64,000 nt of DNA from Lichenostomus cassidix. Its lineage: Eukaryota > Chordata > Aves > Passeriformes > Meliphagidae. Below, in pieces: positions 24,801 to 38,096 of this stretch. Location: the NCBI GenBank assembly GCA_008360975.2, contig CM039184.1, forward strand, positions 35,017,797 through 35,081,796, written 5' to 3'. Each line of letters opens with the position of its first letter. Within the stretch, counting starts at the first letter, position 1. The position numbers and the translations under genes are program-made. A model generated the notes under the pieces. It worked only from the letters and a program-made list of their open reading frames with translations, was not told where the DNA came from and did no database searches.

Positions 24801-27521
24801 CAGAATACAATCAAATGTAGAAGTTCATCTGCATTAGAAGGCAAATGTTAGACCTCCCTTTTTTTTTTTTCCTCAGATTAAGCTTTTGATTTCAGGAAAA
24901 ATATTTTACTTATTTTAATTTTGAGAAGTGATTTAATCAATAGCCTTAGGCAGTGAATTTTTTAATACAGTCTTCTTTCAAGTGGCTCTTGTTGCTTATG
25001 TTGCTGTCATACCTAGTGCTTTTGCTGAGCTTGAGTAATTCTTTTAAGAGCTTTTTCTATTGCAGATTTAGAAATAAGGTTTAGAAAGAAATAAATAACT
25101 GTATAACATCCAAGTATTTCCCAGGAAGAAGGAAGCAGTAGCTTCATCTCTTAGTCATTTGCAGTGGCACTGGTACTTGTCTTTTTAATGTGCTTCAGCA
25201 GCTTCTTTGAGAGTCAACACACATCAAGTGAGTGGCTGCAAAGAAGAGGAAGGCATTATCCTGCCTCTCAGGATGGTGATGCACTCAAGCCTGTCTCTGC
25301 TAATTACTGCAACTCAGAGTGGGGCTTAGTTGCCTCACACTGCTACAGTAGAAAAAGACTTTGGCTCTGTTAGCATTGTCTTCTCTAGGTCTGGGCTAGA
25401 GAATAGCAGAAATAGCGGGGCACAAGTAGAGTTAAAAGATTGGATTTCTTCTGCATTCTAGAGTCTTTTGAATGACACACAGCTCAGAAGAAAAAGTGAC
25501 AGAATTGCTGGGTTGTGACAAGCTGGGGGGAAGGCGACAAAAGAGCATTCCATAGAGAAAAGGGTATAATCATTCATTTCTTATAGCAAATTTGTAAAGG
25601 TGAGCATTTGCTTGACCCTTTGCCATGTCAGTCAACCATATAATGACTTTTAGAAGTCTGGTGGCTGGGAAGCCTCAACTATTACTGCTGTTTCACTGTT
25701 GGTAACAAATTGCGATCAGAAGCTGCTAAGGTGTCTCTCTAAATGCTTTGAGTAGATGTATATGACAGCCTTTTGCTGCGTCATACAAAGAAGGCTTCCA
25801 GCCCTGGATAGCTTAGAAGTTTAGCTGCTCCTCCAGGGAGTAAGTTTAAAGTTAAAATAAAATTAAAAAAAAAAAAATCCTGAGTTCCATTTTTCTCTGA
25901 TGCCAGACTTTGCAATGCACACAAGTAAGTCTTCATGATTGTCTGTTTTGATTAGTTGATTATTTATATTAATTGATGCTGGTAGGTTTCATTCCACATA
26001 CTGGTAGTTTTGCACTCCATGAGAAAATAGAGAAGGATTACAAGAGCTCTCTCTCTGGCACTTTGATTGTGTATTTGCTGTGTAAATAGCCCCAGTTAAA
26101 ATATCAAGAGTTTCTCTCAAGAATCTATTTTTCTACATATATATGAATCCTTCAAAGATTTTATGGATGTCTGAAAATATAGAATACCCTAAAATATAGA
26201 ATTCTCATGCACGTAGTGTGTATGACAATTATTATGTGAAGGCAAACTTTGGAGCTGTTATTTGAAAACTTGATTTTAGATGACTTACATTAACAGTTTT
26301 CCAAACACAAGTCTGAAAGCAAGCAGAACTTACAGACTACTCGACTAGGGAATACTTGTGGTCTTCTCAAATAGCGGAAATTTCTTGATTTTTTAATAGA
26401 AATTTGTGTAGCCAGTATTTAATGTAGTATGTATTGTGCTTCTTTATTTCTCCTATGCTAGGAGGTTCTTCACAGGAGTGATTTAGTGAAAACTAAACTT
26501 CCTCAGATATGCTCTGCCTTATTTCATTACTTGTTAGTCACCTGGTCAGACCGTGTAGAGGTTTATAGCATTACCTTTGTGTGTTAGCTGAGCATTGTAT
26601 TTACCAGATTTTCTTTAGCTGGGGCAGAGGTCCAGATTCTGAACTAAAAATCTGATGCACCTTTGTTTCAAATGCTGCCATCTGAGTCCTTGTTTTTGGA
26701 TCTGTGCATGTCTGTTAACAGCTAACTGGTCCATTTGGATAAAATTTCCTGAACGGTAAATTTAGGCAGTTCTTTCTTTCCCAGTCCTTTGGGAGTAAAG
26801 AAGAAAATTTATTTTCCTACAGGGTCTGTCTCTCCAGTTTCTCATACATAATATTCTAGTAAATAGAGCTCAGTTTAATATACTTATTCAGCCTAACCCT
26901 TCTGAGAGAGTGTTACATGTCAAATGGAATTAGAGATGCACCAGACTCTTAATTTGAGGCCTTGGTTTGGCACAGAAATTACTCTTTCATCCTTTCACGT
27001 GTGAAATTGAAGGTTCCCTGCTGGCTTAACACAGCCCTTAACAGCTGAGCACTTGGCCACAGTGCTGGAGCTTTCCACAAAATACTTCCCCCCTGCTCCT
27101 ATTAATCTGGGGGGACTACGAGTGAGGCAGCCCAGCATGTGCCTATTGCAGATTTCCATACAGTCCTGCTGGCACTTAAAGAAAAAGCTGAGTTATACAT
27201 TTCAGTAGATCTTTCCCCTTTGTAATCATTATTTGTACCAGACGTATGTATTCAGAGGTCTGAGTATTTCCAAATACATCTGTTTGATAAAGATTTTAAA
27301 GTGAGAAGGTAGATAAATTAATTATTGTAGTTATATTTGAGTACCATCAAATTCTCCAGTTGTCAACAATAGCTGCAACTGACTATGTGGAAGTCTGTTT
27401 TGTGCCAAGTTATTTTTCATTTGTGTTATTTGTATCAGTGTGAAAGATCAATAAGTACAATCGCTTAATACTGTGATTATGTATTTAACAAATCAATAAT
27501 TATTTTATTTATTCATGGTAG
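24801..27521. other. Non-coding stretch, no gene recognised
   Basis: AT-rich with patches of more balanced composition around 25160-25800. The 69-codon frame at 25164-25373 begins with a hydrophobic segment but has no matching gene structure around it. No repeat of known type was recognised. Confidence 0.5.
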
Positions 27522-27608
27522 CAGAATCACAGAATTTTTGGGACTAGAAGGGACCTCTGGAGATCCTGTGGTCCAAAAGCAGGTTTATCTAGAACAGGTT
27601 GCCTAGGA
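27522..27608 (-). mobile_element. Short 5'-truncated CR1 LINE, 3' tail only
   Basis: On the plus strand this begins with CAGAATCACAGAAT and continues through GAAGGGACCTCTGGAGATC and AGAACAGGTTGCC. That is the complement of the CR1 3' untranslated tail, which ends in short ATTCT-type repeats. CR1 copies are usually severely 5'-truncated, as here. The T/G-rich run at 27621-27642 follows immediately. Confidence 0.9.
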
Positions 27609-29894
27609 TAATTTTGGGGAGGTTTGGTTTGGTTTTTTTTTCTCAGCAGACAAATATTAAAAGAGCTTCAAAACATATAAGATATGAATTAACTGCTGCT
27701 ATCCTTCATCTTTGAGATTATCAATGTGATGAGCCACTCATGATGAAATCTGAAGTACTACTTTGGTTTAACTGTACTGAGATACACCAGTAAAGAATAT
27801 GTTCTAGTAAAACTAATAAATGTAAGTGGTAGTTTTATTAAGTCAGTGGTTCTATACAAAATATATTTTAGACTAATTAATAAATTGCAAGAATAAAATT
27901 CTGTGCAGGGCAATTTCTTGAGCCCTGGAGGTCATATTGTAACTGTATATTTTTTTCATTATTAAAATTTTAAAAGCACACATTACTTGATCTGGGTCAG
28001 TGCATGCTCAACGTGTGAAGTGTATTTCAGTGATCTCTGAATGGCCAGAATTCTAAGAATTACTGAAGTTCACTAACATGTGGAGGTTTTTATTGATTGC
28101 ATTGTCCTTTCTTGAGAATCTGTTGAAGAATGAATTCTATTCTAAAAGGCTTACAGATGAATTCTTGTGGGTATTTCAAGGCAATTTTCATTCAATTTGA
28201 AAAATTTTCTTCAGTTGGTTTAAGCAGTTGTCCATTTTTAAGCCTTGTTATGGACTTAAAACATATATTAACTCCTACAGATTAAAATTTCTTGGCCCAC
28301 CTTCATGTGCTGTTTTAATGATTCCTCAGGTGATTTTACTGGATGAAGGTGTTAATGTCACAAGTTTGTTTGACCTTCACCCAAATAGGCAGAAGAGGGG
28401 AATAAATGAGTGGTTGTTCTATTTGTTCATATGTCCAGTCCGATTTTTCATTTTCAGATTGGCTACAGCAAGCCAGTATGAGCATGAGTTCCAGTCCAAA
28501 TTGAAGGAAGGTTTGGAACTTAGTTTTTGGTTGTTGGTTGGGTTTTTGTGTTTGTGTGAGGTTTTTTTTCTAATCAGATGTGAATTTTATATTAGCCCAA
28601 ATAAAAATTAATGTCTTGTTTCCTTACACTTGTTTGGATGTTTAAATCCTCATTGGTATAAGTTTTTGTGGCATTTTAGTGAGTGTTCAATGCAACTTTT
28701 CTAGATGAAGGTTAGAAGTTGTAGACTTTTATTATCTAAAAAAAAGTGTTTATAAAGTGCATAAAAAGTATATGAGAAAAAAGTGAGGACTTCTTTTCAC
28801 TTAAAATCTGTGAAATCCTGACTGTTTGCTTAGTGCTTGAGATTTTTAGTCTTTATTCCAGACAAAGCCTTCTACTCTTAAATTTCCAGGAGCAATTTCC
28901 ATTGGAATCATAGTACTATTCATGTGCCTGAAATTACATCTGTGCCTAAAGGATTTCTGGGTCAATGAAATGATCAAATATATAAGCAATTGGCTCATTA
29001 TTATTTCTTTTTCTCCTTTTCCCTTCTGTTCACTAGAACCTAGTGTAAATCATTTTACTGAAACTGATAATGGAGACTGAGATGACAAAAAGTTATATAT
29101 TCCTGCCTTGAGAAGAAGCTTACAGTGCAAGAAAAGTAGTTGTCAGTGTCCATCAAGTTCTACTTCTAGAGAAGCTAATGTCTTTGAAAACCCTTTTTCT
29201 GAAAAGACCAGACTACTGAATGCATAATGGTTAGCAAAAAAAAAAAAATCTAATTCACACATCTTCTAATTCTAAAATATAAACACTACATTGTTTAAAA
29301 TGCAGATAACCCAGATGTCCATGATATTCTTTCAGCATTTATATGAATTGTGACACTGTACAAACATACTTCAAACATACTTTTTGAGGAAAGAAGGAAA
29401 GGAAATCTCTTACCTATGGGGCTATATTCACTTTGTTGTCTATTGATATGTTTTTGCTTTTATTTGGTTTGGTTTTTTTTGTGATGACAAAGTGGTAAGT
29501 CCATGAGTCTTAGCAACTGCAAGAAGTGTCACAAAAACTTGTCACAATACCACATCTGACTCAAAATGTGATCTGTTTTGGAATGAGATATGAGTGTGAC
29601 TCCAGTCTGGTGCTAAGTGTGTGTATTTATTCTTTGTTTAAATATAGTGACTGAAAGACTGTTTAAAACTTAAGTGTGAAAAGCTTTATACATTTATGTA
29701 AATATCCCAGGCATCACTTAAATTTATGTATGTATTTGAAGCAGGCTCCCTCTTGTATTTGACTGTATTTTAATGTTTTGATGTGTATGGGATAAACTCT
29801 TTTTCCAATGGCATAGAACATAGTAATGGAAAAGAATGAAGCTTCAGAGCTTCAGGTAATGGTAAAAACAGGGTTTTTCTAGAAAGTCCTCAGC

Positions 29895-29915
29895 TTTTTT
29901 TTTTTTTTTTTTTTT
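29895..29915. repeat. 21-base T homopolymer
   Basis: An uninterrupted T run. It could be an A-tail of a minus-strand retrocopy, but no recognisable retrocopy body or flanking duplication was found. Confidence 0.9.
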
Positions 29916-31454
29916 GTAAATACGGGTCTGTGCACTGTAGTCATCAATACTTTTCCCTTTTTTTTTATTTCTCTGTAAGAGAGTAATAAGGCATAATAAT
30001 GCTAGAAGTAAGGAGTTTTCCCTTTTTACTTCTATATGCACTTTAATTGCTCACTTTGAATAGTCTGGACAATGGAATTTATAATAGGCTAGAATTACTA
30101 AATTATTAGCTGGCCAGTCTGCAGACTCTGGACTTCTGCTATTCAAAGGTGGCAGAATTTTTCAAATCTGTTTCTCTGGTTTTTGTGCTGTCATAAAGAT
30201 ACACTTTCCATAAACACAGTGATGATTTTGTAAAAATATAATGACATTTCTGTCTCATTAGCTTTTGAATGTACTGATTTATTTCTGTATATTAAATGCA
30301 AGTATGTTTCATTTAATTTTTTGGAGGTTCACTGGCGTTTATTTATATTTTTTCAGTTCTTAAAGATTGCAGCAAGTGACACTGAAAAGAACCTGGCAGA
30401 CATCCAAAGACACTGAGTAAATTTAGTCTTCCAATGAAGTGCAGCCTTCTTAGCCCTCTTTATTGTCCTTGGAAAGAATGTTTTCTTCCTTAAAGCAAGA
30501 AAATCATTAAACTGTGCTGCACAGGAGAATAGGAGATACTGAGAACCAGGCAGTGAGCATTCAGAATTCGAAAGATTTTTTTTTTTTCCTTCCCATTAGA
30601 AGTTCTATTTTTTAGCTTCTGTGTGTGTGTACTAAACAACTGGAAATTCTTCTCACCTACAGAATGAAAAGAGTTCACTGACTTTATGCACAGATGTATC
30701 AGTTATGTGCAGAGAACATTCATCTGCTATTAGTTGCATGTGTAGTATAAAAACATCTTAGTGACCAAAACAAAAATTTGGTTAGTGTAAAAATGCTGGC
30801 AGGTCCAGGAACACATTGTTACTACACATGAAAATGCTTCCAAAGCTGTATAAAATATTATCTCATTGGACTAATATCACAGAATTGTAAAATCTTCATT
30901 TACTAGATCTTTCATCTGGCATGCTGAGGGGCGAGAGGTAGTTCAGTTTTGAAACTCCTGTTCAGTGAGAAATGCATAAAAGTAATTGATGGACTCACCT
31001 AAGCAAAAACTGCTTTGCAATTTTTAACACAGTTTGCAGAACAATTGATACTACTGGTAAATATTTTTGGCTTAAACTTAATTGTGATGGGGGGGGGAAG
31101 ATTGTGAAAAACCCTTACTTCCATCATTTATGTGAAAGCAGCCAGAAGAAATAACACTATCAGTATCTCTAGACTAATGGAACTGGTTGCATAGGTAGGC
31201 TGTTCTTCTTCCTTTACTGGGTGAGTTGATATTTGGGGTACTGAACATTATGGTGCATATTGTCAGTTTTACTGCTTGTGGTTCCCTGCGGAAAAAAATA
31301 AATCAGTAAATATTTTCTATTCAAAGGTCACAAAACTTTGAATAATTAATTGAAGGAGTAAATACCTCTTCTCAATAAATACTTTTGTTTTATGTTTTTC
31401 CTTCTACTTCTGTTTCCAAATTAATTTGCTTCCTATTGTTTGGGTTTGGTTTTG

Positions 31455-31476
31455 TTGGTTGGTTGGTTGGTTGGTT
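31455..31476. repeat. (TTGG)5 microsatellite
   Basis: Five uninterrupted TTGG units followed by TT, embedded in a longer T/G-rich zone that begins near 31440. Confidence 0.95.
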
Positions 31477-34400
31477 TAGTTTTTCAGGGGTTTTTTTTGT
31501 TAATTGCTGTGATTCCATTCCTTTTTTGCTTCTTTGATACTGGTTTAATGATTCAGCCTGTGTACCAGAGAAAAGCAGAACACAAGAAATGCTCTTTTAG
31601 CTTCTAATGTCTTTCATAATTAATGCTGTTCGTATAATGTACTCAATATAATTAAAAGTCATTCAAGTGAGATCTTTGGTTTTAACCCAAGTAAGTTTTG
31701 AATTAAACAAGGAGAAAAATATTGCTAAAGCATTTATATAAGCTTGTATGTGATTTCTATAGCTCTTAGACAATCAGGTGATAATAATTCTAGTTCCTCA
31801 ATTATGTGGAAAATGGTCACCATTAAGATCTTTTCTTTCTTGAAACTTTGAGTTAGTTACCTCTGAGATATGTAAATGTTGGGGGGCAGGCTGGCAGGAA
31901 TTGGTCAGCTGCTGCCAGCCTAGAGATTTGAATCCCTAGGGGGTGTGCTGGTCGCTCAGCCACTTTTTCAGACACCTTTGTCATGAGCAAGTCTGTTCAG
32001 AACTTCTTTGCATCACCATGGTCACAGCCAGGTTCTTGATTTTCAGATTTGATTACCTTTGCACCTGATAGGCTTGATTTAGATGACAGTGAAAAAACTA
32101 TTAGGTTAACATCATCTTAAAGGTTGGGTATTTTAACAGTATTGTCAAGCAGAAGATAACCTCAGGGAATTATCTTGACTCCTAGTGAGCAGCTATACAA
32201 GTGCTAATTAAATTCTGCATAGTACATCTTCTTGTAAAGGGACAGGGATCTGTGATTCAGGAGTCCTGGTGGCGTCTGATCAGAGCAACAGGCCAGATGT
32301 TACCTGATGCATGTCACACTACATACAGCCTGCAGCTGGTTTGTTTCTATATCAGTCCTTTAGCACATTCCCAGTCTGCTGTCAGGAGAGGAGTTCCTAG
32401 CCCAGCCTGCAGTGCAGTGTGCATTGCTGAGGTTCTGTTGAATGAGCTAGATGGTGGGCTAAAGGACTGAAACAGTGGTATTTCAACAGGTAAATGGGGC
32501 ATTTTACATGACTTTCCAAAACTTCAGGTATTTTGTTGATTCAATCTATGATCAAAGAGATGAGGAATTCCTTTCACATATGTTCTGTCATTTCAGTCAG
32601 GTAAAACTGCAGTATTTGGGCATTCTTTTTGTGTGTTTGCAGTAAATGTGAGACACAGTCAATGCAGGGTGAGCATGCTTTAACTTGTTCAGTTTTTCAG
32701 CTCTGGTACTCTGGAATTATATGGAAGCTATGTGGAGGATAGAGGAAGATGTAAAAATAATGTGGAGGAATTTTTTTTTTGCTTTGTGGTCTCACTAACT
32801 TACAGAAGACCAAGTCTTTGTGAATTGAAATCTGCATGCCTGTACATCTGTGCAGTCTATGACAGGAACCCAGGACAGGAAAGGAGCTTAAAAATGAGCA
32901 CAGCAACATGTCTGCACTTTCCTTACTTCTGACTTTCTCCTCTTCTGTTGATGTTACTCCTGATGTGCAAAATTTGATGAAAATATGTACAGTTCAGATG
33001 AGGGAGAGCGGAATGGTAGAACTGTATTCCCAACTGTAGATAGTGCATCTCCCTGCAAATTCACATCTTTATATGAAAGTGTTTGTACACAATGCATAAA
33101 CCAATATGTTGCCGAAGGCAGTCTCATCTCCATATGCAAAGCAGTAAGAAAAACACCCAGTGATTGCATCCTGTTAGGGGATTGTCAATGTTCTATTCTG
33201 ATAAGTCTGTGTGTTTGTGTTTGCATATGTATGTCTATACTCATTTAAAGTGTTTTCAGATATGAACTAAATTATTTCCACTGTGTCCTCCATTAGTTTT
33301 GCTTTTCTATGAAGATATTGGATAGAGCTTTACCATCTAGTTTCTGGGTGAAATTCATCTGATGTGTCACCATAGTTAACACATCTGGGAGCAGGTCCTC
33401 ACCTGATATACTGCTTAATTCTAGTGAGTCAGTGGAGCTACAGCAGTACTTATAGATCAGCTTTAAAAAAACTATAAAATGGCTCTTCTTCCTTTCCTGA
33501 GAATTTTTGTACCATTGTTCCATTCATCTTTCTTTTAGTTAGCCAATAGAGTATGACAGTCCTAAAACATTTACAGGTATTAAATATTTTTTAGAAGTTA
33601 ATATAAATGGTTATGCTTTAGCTTGCATTTTCTGAATATCCCGTAAGCTCAGAGAAGTTTTAAAGCAATGTTGGGAATAAGGATCTGTTTTGATATATTT
33701 TGCTGTTCAGGCCTGCCTTGAATTTTTATGTTTCTCTATTCCAAGAGGAGGCACTTCTGATGTCTTGTCCCCATTTTTTATTAGAATTATTTAATCATTG
33801 ATGTTCATCTGTATTTATTTTATTACAGCTGAGAACAGAATTCAACCGTGTTATTGTGGGTGTCTGAGCAAAATTAATTTTTTCATGATTTTTTAATTAT
33901 TGGGGCCAATTCTTTGTTAACTGTGAGTGAAACACCTTGACTTTTTACCCACTAAGAATCAACAGGAAAATACAATTTTTTCAGAGATATTGATGTATAA
34001 AATTTCTCTTTTGTCCTCTTTTATGAAAGTAATTCTAACACACACACAAAAACAACCTGCTGTTAATTAAGATAGTAGCATGGTTGTGAGTATAGAGAAG
34101 TCCTCAAAATAAATAAAAGAGAGGTCAGTGAAAGAGGTAAAAAATCTTTGAAAATAACTATTAACTTTAGTTCCTTGATTTAAAAAATAAACCACCTTAG
34201 AAAGATTGTGTTTACTTCATTAGCTTTGCCTCAATGCTTGTAAGGTTGTAGGAAGGGGTCTGAAGAAAGCCATCTTGGGGGGGGGAGTAAATGGAAGCAA
34301 ATCAAGCTCACACACTTGGAATTGGAGAACTATTAAAAAATGGGGATAGTGTTTGAATGAGAGAGTTTGCCATGTTTTGTGCTTGTGTGGTGCTTGTTTG

Positions 34401-36536
34401 CTGCCTCCCTCAGTGGCCTCTCCATTGCAGGAGATTCTCGAGCAGCCAAACAGAGAGCAGCAGCAGCAAACCTCCCTTTGGGATGTCACCACTGCTGCGA
34501 GCACAACTTACTGCACAAAAATCCTTAGTGGCATGTTTCAAGACATGTTTTCAACTCCTTCTGCTCCAGAAGTAACTGGGAAAATAAGTAAAACACTGTA
34601 CTGCAGCTATTCTGTGCAAGAAAATCCCATAACAATGGAGACCACCTGCTGTTTCTTGGGATAAGGAAGTTGGAAACAATCTAGAAAGCCATGCCAACTG
34701 TGAAAGGAGGCTCTTCAAAGAAACTCAAAGAAAATTTGTACCTACAAAAATAAAAGAAGAAAATATCCTAAAGCAGTAATGAAAAACACTGCTAGCTTCT
34801 TATAGATGAGAATAAGAACTGGTTTCTGTATAAAATTAGAATATATATTTGTGCTGTTAATACATGCTGCTGTTTTGAACTGTCCCAATCCAGGGGCCTT
34901 TTACTATTTCCCTTTCCCTGAAAGCCAGCCTCTAGTATCTAAAAATCCAGCAACACAGAGGGGAAAAGTAGAAAACCGCAAATAAATGTGTGTGTCAGAT
35001 TGCATATAGTTTTTCTTTTCCCATAGGCGATCAAGGGTAGGCCTGTTTTCAGTTTCTGTTACAGAAAATGAGGAAGTACTATACGTTCTGTTGAGCAGAA
35101 GAGTCTCCTGTGCCCCTCTGGAGTCAGAGCTGACAGCCTGTCCTGCTGTTTTCCTGTGTTGCCTCCTCTCTGGAGTGAGCGTGCATGTCCTCCTAAAGCA
35201 GAACTGACACATGGCTCTCCCACTGGGAGGCTATTACCATATTGCCCTATATTGTCTTTGTTTCTGATGATGTTCTGTTCAGACTAACACTGCCTACTGT
35301 GAAAGAAGGTTCTCTGTTCTCCACAGCACCTTTGCCATGAGATTCCCATCTTCACAAGTATAATGGTTCAGGAGGTGATGTTCCCCTATTTCTAATGCGT
35401 TTTGGTTTTCTCTTTTAAGTGCCTGCAGCTTGATACTACTTGATCTTCTGAAGTGTACATGAAACTGAAAGTAAGCAGCTCTAGCCCTTTTCTCTTTTCC
35501 ACCCGGGTCTAAACCATTCCTCATTAACACTCTGTATAAATCTTGTAAGGTTAGTCACCAAGAGCCTCAGAGCCCCAGCCTATGTTTTATATCTCATTGC
35601 AATATCTTCACCTTTTTCTCATAAAAGCCCATTTATATGTGTTCTAGTAGATTTGCTGTGGTATTTCTGTGTTTTTATGGAGAGGTCCTGATTCCTTTAC
35701 GGATTTTTTTTTCTTTCCTCCTTGCTTCTAAGCTATGGCATGCTTTTCTGAATGTTTTATCTTTGTTGATTCTTCATCCTTTTCCTATGATAATTTAAGC
35801 CTTTTTCTTTTTGGATTTTTAGTATTTCAGCCTTCACTGTAACTATATTCCTACATTAATCCAAAGGTGAGATCACATATGTTTTAGTGCCTAGCAGAAT
35901 TTCCAAGTATTTGCATCTGCTTGAGTGCTAATATTTGTAGAAAAGAAATAGTCAGTAAAATGATTGCTACAAGACTGTCAAAACCGTGATTGCAAGTCAG
36001 CTTTCAGGTATGTTTGCTTATTTGGTATTTTCCTACCTGTGCTTGCAGATATGTAACTACCATTTGCACCAGCTACCATGTTGTATTTACTACAGCTGAG
36101 TTCTTAAACATGGCCTCTTACTCAGATTATGTACATATATTTAGAAGGGCCTGTGCAATCATTTAAAATACTGACATATGAAATGAAGCCTTTTTTCAAA
36201 ATGTTTTTATTGTGGTTCTGTCCTTATTTTGTGTTTTTCTTTCTTCTTTTTTTTCATCCTCAGCACAAATCTTGCTTATGGCTATTTTCTTAGTTTTCAT
36301 ATCCAAACTTTATTCTAGCCAATTCCCTGCTGCAGAATCTTAGTAAACATCAGTCTGATCTGGTATATTCTACTTTGTACTTCACAATTGTCTTCAAATC
36401 TTTCTTTGATACTTATAAATCTTATGGTGCTGTTTCCCATGAACATCTGTCAAGTGCCCTGTCTTCCTTGACTAGGAATGAATCCCAATCCTTCCATTCT
36501 TAATTTTATGTTGCTATGTGTCTGCTTGTTTTTTTA

Positions 36537-36554
36537 ATATATATATATATATAT
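36537..36554. repeat. (AT)9 microsatellite
   Basis: Eighteen bases of alternating A and T, followed by a less regular ATGT/ATAT zone to about 36590. The overlapping 108-codon frame at 36516-36842 owes its Ile/Tyr repeats to this tract. Confidence 0.95.
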
Positions 36555-36957
36555 TTGTATGTACATATATATGTATGTATATGTGTCTCCCTTTATGTAG
36601 AGGGAAAGCAAGAACTGAAGTTTATTCTACATCAAAGGCTTAAATGTACTGTTTGTGGATATCAGGCAATGCTTATCACAAGAAATCCTAGGACATCATA
36701 TCAAATAACTTTTTTTGCTAAAATTCACTTTTCCTACAGTGTCTCATTCAGTCGGCAGTTAATCTGTTTAAGACCAAAACTGAATTGTTTGCAATACTTT
36801 TCTATTGGCAAACTTGTGGTTGTTTCTCATCTCTTTTTATAGGTGCTTTTCTTTTTTTCTTTTTGTTTAGCACTTTTTTTTTCATTTCCTCTAGTATTTA
36901 TTTTTAGGGATCAAATCAATTTGGACTAGTCTATACATTCTCAGGTGCTCAATTGTT

Positions 36958-37110
36958 TTTGTATTTTATAAAAGTTGGTACCATGTCTGCCCTCTTCCAG
37001 CCTTCTGGGATTCTCATCCTCCTTCAGTTCACAATAATAGTGTGGTTGTTTCAGGGGCTTACTTAGTTACTCTAGGGTGAGTTTCATCAACTGCTGTGGG
37101 CTGCAGTTGT
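36958..37110 (-). mobile_element. Ancient CR1/L3-like LINE fragment (RT N-terminal region)
   Basis: The minus strand encodes two linked peptide motifs typical of CR1/L3 ORF2: DETHPRV (complement of 37068-37088; the family usually has D.IHPRVLKE) and, downstream, RIPEGWKRADMVPTFIK (the family has VPEDWK.ANV.PIFKK), with PEGWK at 36994-37008. Their order and spacing match the start of the reverse transcriptase. A stop codon and frame changes lie between them. It is more diverged than the other CR1 pieces here and is probably an older insertion. Both ends fade out without clear borders. Confidence 0.75.
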
Positions 37111-37547
37111 CTGCTTTTGTCCTTATGATTAATCTGATTGAGTAGTAGTAGTACTAGTAGTATATAATTTATTGTTCTTACAGATACTCTCTTTTGATTC
37201 AAGTCTCCTTAAGTCATGAAGATCTCCTTTAGGCAGTTACAATATGTCCCTAATACCACAGTGGCTTTCCACCACATCAGGCTAGTTTTTCAGGAAGGCA
37301 TTGAATATTCTTTTCTTGCAACTTTCACCCTTGCTTGATCTCTGTGGTTTTCTCAGCAATCCCGTTTTGAAAACTGTGCTAAGACGTTCCTCCTGATGCT
37401 GTCTCTAGTGCTGTGCTTTTGCCTCTGGTGATATTTGAATGAATCCCCAAACAGTGGAGCAATTTGAGTCTGCAGCACAAAATGCCGTGCAGCAGAAAAT
37501 AGTTTGCAGAAGGAAACTGTAGGTGCTGATGAGCCAAAATCAGCTCT

Positions 37548-37576
37548 AACTCCCTCTATTATTATTAGAGGGAGTT
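37548..37576. other. Hairpin with 10-bp arms next to a CR1 3' end
   Basis: AACTCCCTCT (37548-37557) and AGAGGGAGTT (37567-37576) are exact inverted repeats around the loop ATTATTATT. The right arm almost touches the 3' end of the CR1 that starts at about 37580. This could reflect the integration site or a rearranged tail. Confidence 0.9.
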
Positions 37577-37579
37577 TGG

Positions 37580-37786
37580 ACCAGTTTGGGTTGGTAGGGA
37601 CCTTACAGGTCATCTAGGTCCAAGCTCCCTATCATAGGCAGAGACACCTTCCACTATTCCAGGTTGCTCAATGCCTCATCCAACCTGGCCTTGAACACTG
37701 CCAGGGACAGGGTATCCACAACTTCTCTGGGCAGCACATTTCAGTGCCTTATCACCCTCATAGTAAAAAATTAAAGATTACCGAAC
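37580..37786 (-). mobile_element. 5'-truncated CR1 LINE, ORF2 tail and 3' UTR
   Basis: The plus strand reads as the complement of a CR1 3' end: GTTTGGGTTGGTAGGGACC, then CACCTTCCACTATTCCAGGTT, the CATCCAACCTGGCC segment, and TCCACAACTTCTCTGGGCAG. The usual CR1 ATTCT-type terminal repeat is not clear at its 3' end, which abuts the hairpin at 37548-37576. Confidence 0.92.
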
Positions 37787-37997
37787 TAGTCCTGGTCTAC
37801 TGAGGTATGTGCAAAACAAGATAGTGGAAAAAAAATGTTGACGGTATTTCTCATTGTCTTTATATAGGAATAGAGAGATATTTAAAAAGCTATTAGGTTG
37901 AGGGCATAAAAGGAAAAGAATTGCAGTTTATCCTAAGACATATAACTGCAAGACAGAAGTCATTTTTTCAAGATTATACAAATGTGCAAAAATGTCA

Positions 37998-38003
37998 TGA
38001 GGT
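37998..38003. repeat. Target-site duplication TGAGGT, left copy
   Basis: Identical to 38268-38273 and directly flanking the LTR between them. A 6-bp duplication is typical of alpha/beta-retrovirus-like integrases. Confidence 0.93.
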
Positions 38004-38069
38004 TGTCGCTGTTGAGCCACTAGCAGAGAAAAAGACCCGGATTCTCAGCATGGCATAGAAAAGAAACCT

Positions 38070-38075
38070 TTTATT
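38070..38075 (-). terminator. LTR poly(A) signal
   Basis: AATAAA on the minus strand inside the 38004-38267 LTR, about 15 bases downstream of its TATA box. Confidence 0.75.
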
Positions 38076-38090
38076 ATTTTGATTCCAACT

Positions 38091-38096
38091 TATATA
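38091..38096 (-). promoter_or_regulatory. LTR TATA box
   Basis: TATATA on the minus strand, downstream of two CCAAT boxes and upstream of the poly(A) signal. The same order occurs in the other two copies. Confidence 0.7.

Larger units (their letters stand above)
27609..36957. other. AT-rich non-coding stretch with simple repeats
   Basis: No exon, RNA gene or intact transposon was recognised over about 9 kb. It contains a 21-base T run at 29895-29915, T/G-rich tracts at 27621-27642, 28523-28570 and 29463-29480, a TTGG tandem repeat near 31455, G9 runs at 31089-31097 and 34277-34285, and an AT dinucleotide run near 36537. The 127-codon frame at 28228-28611 reads through one of the T/G tracts and shows no domain. 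The overlapping frames near 34220-34664 on both strands also show none. Confidence 0.55.

Noticed and set aside
28228..28611. 127-codon plus-strand frame with hydrophobic segments
   Set aside because: It reads through a T/G-rich tract that supplies the Leu/Phe/Val residues. No family resemblance or gene structure.
33205..33240. GT-rich stretch as a microsatellite
   Set aside because: Interrupted TGTG units, too short and irregular to call.
34220..34664. Overlapping frames on both strands with a poly-Gln-like stretch
   Set aside because: Short, mutually overlapping, no splice or promoter context. The Gln run comes from a few CAG units.
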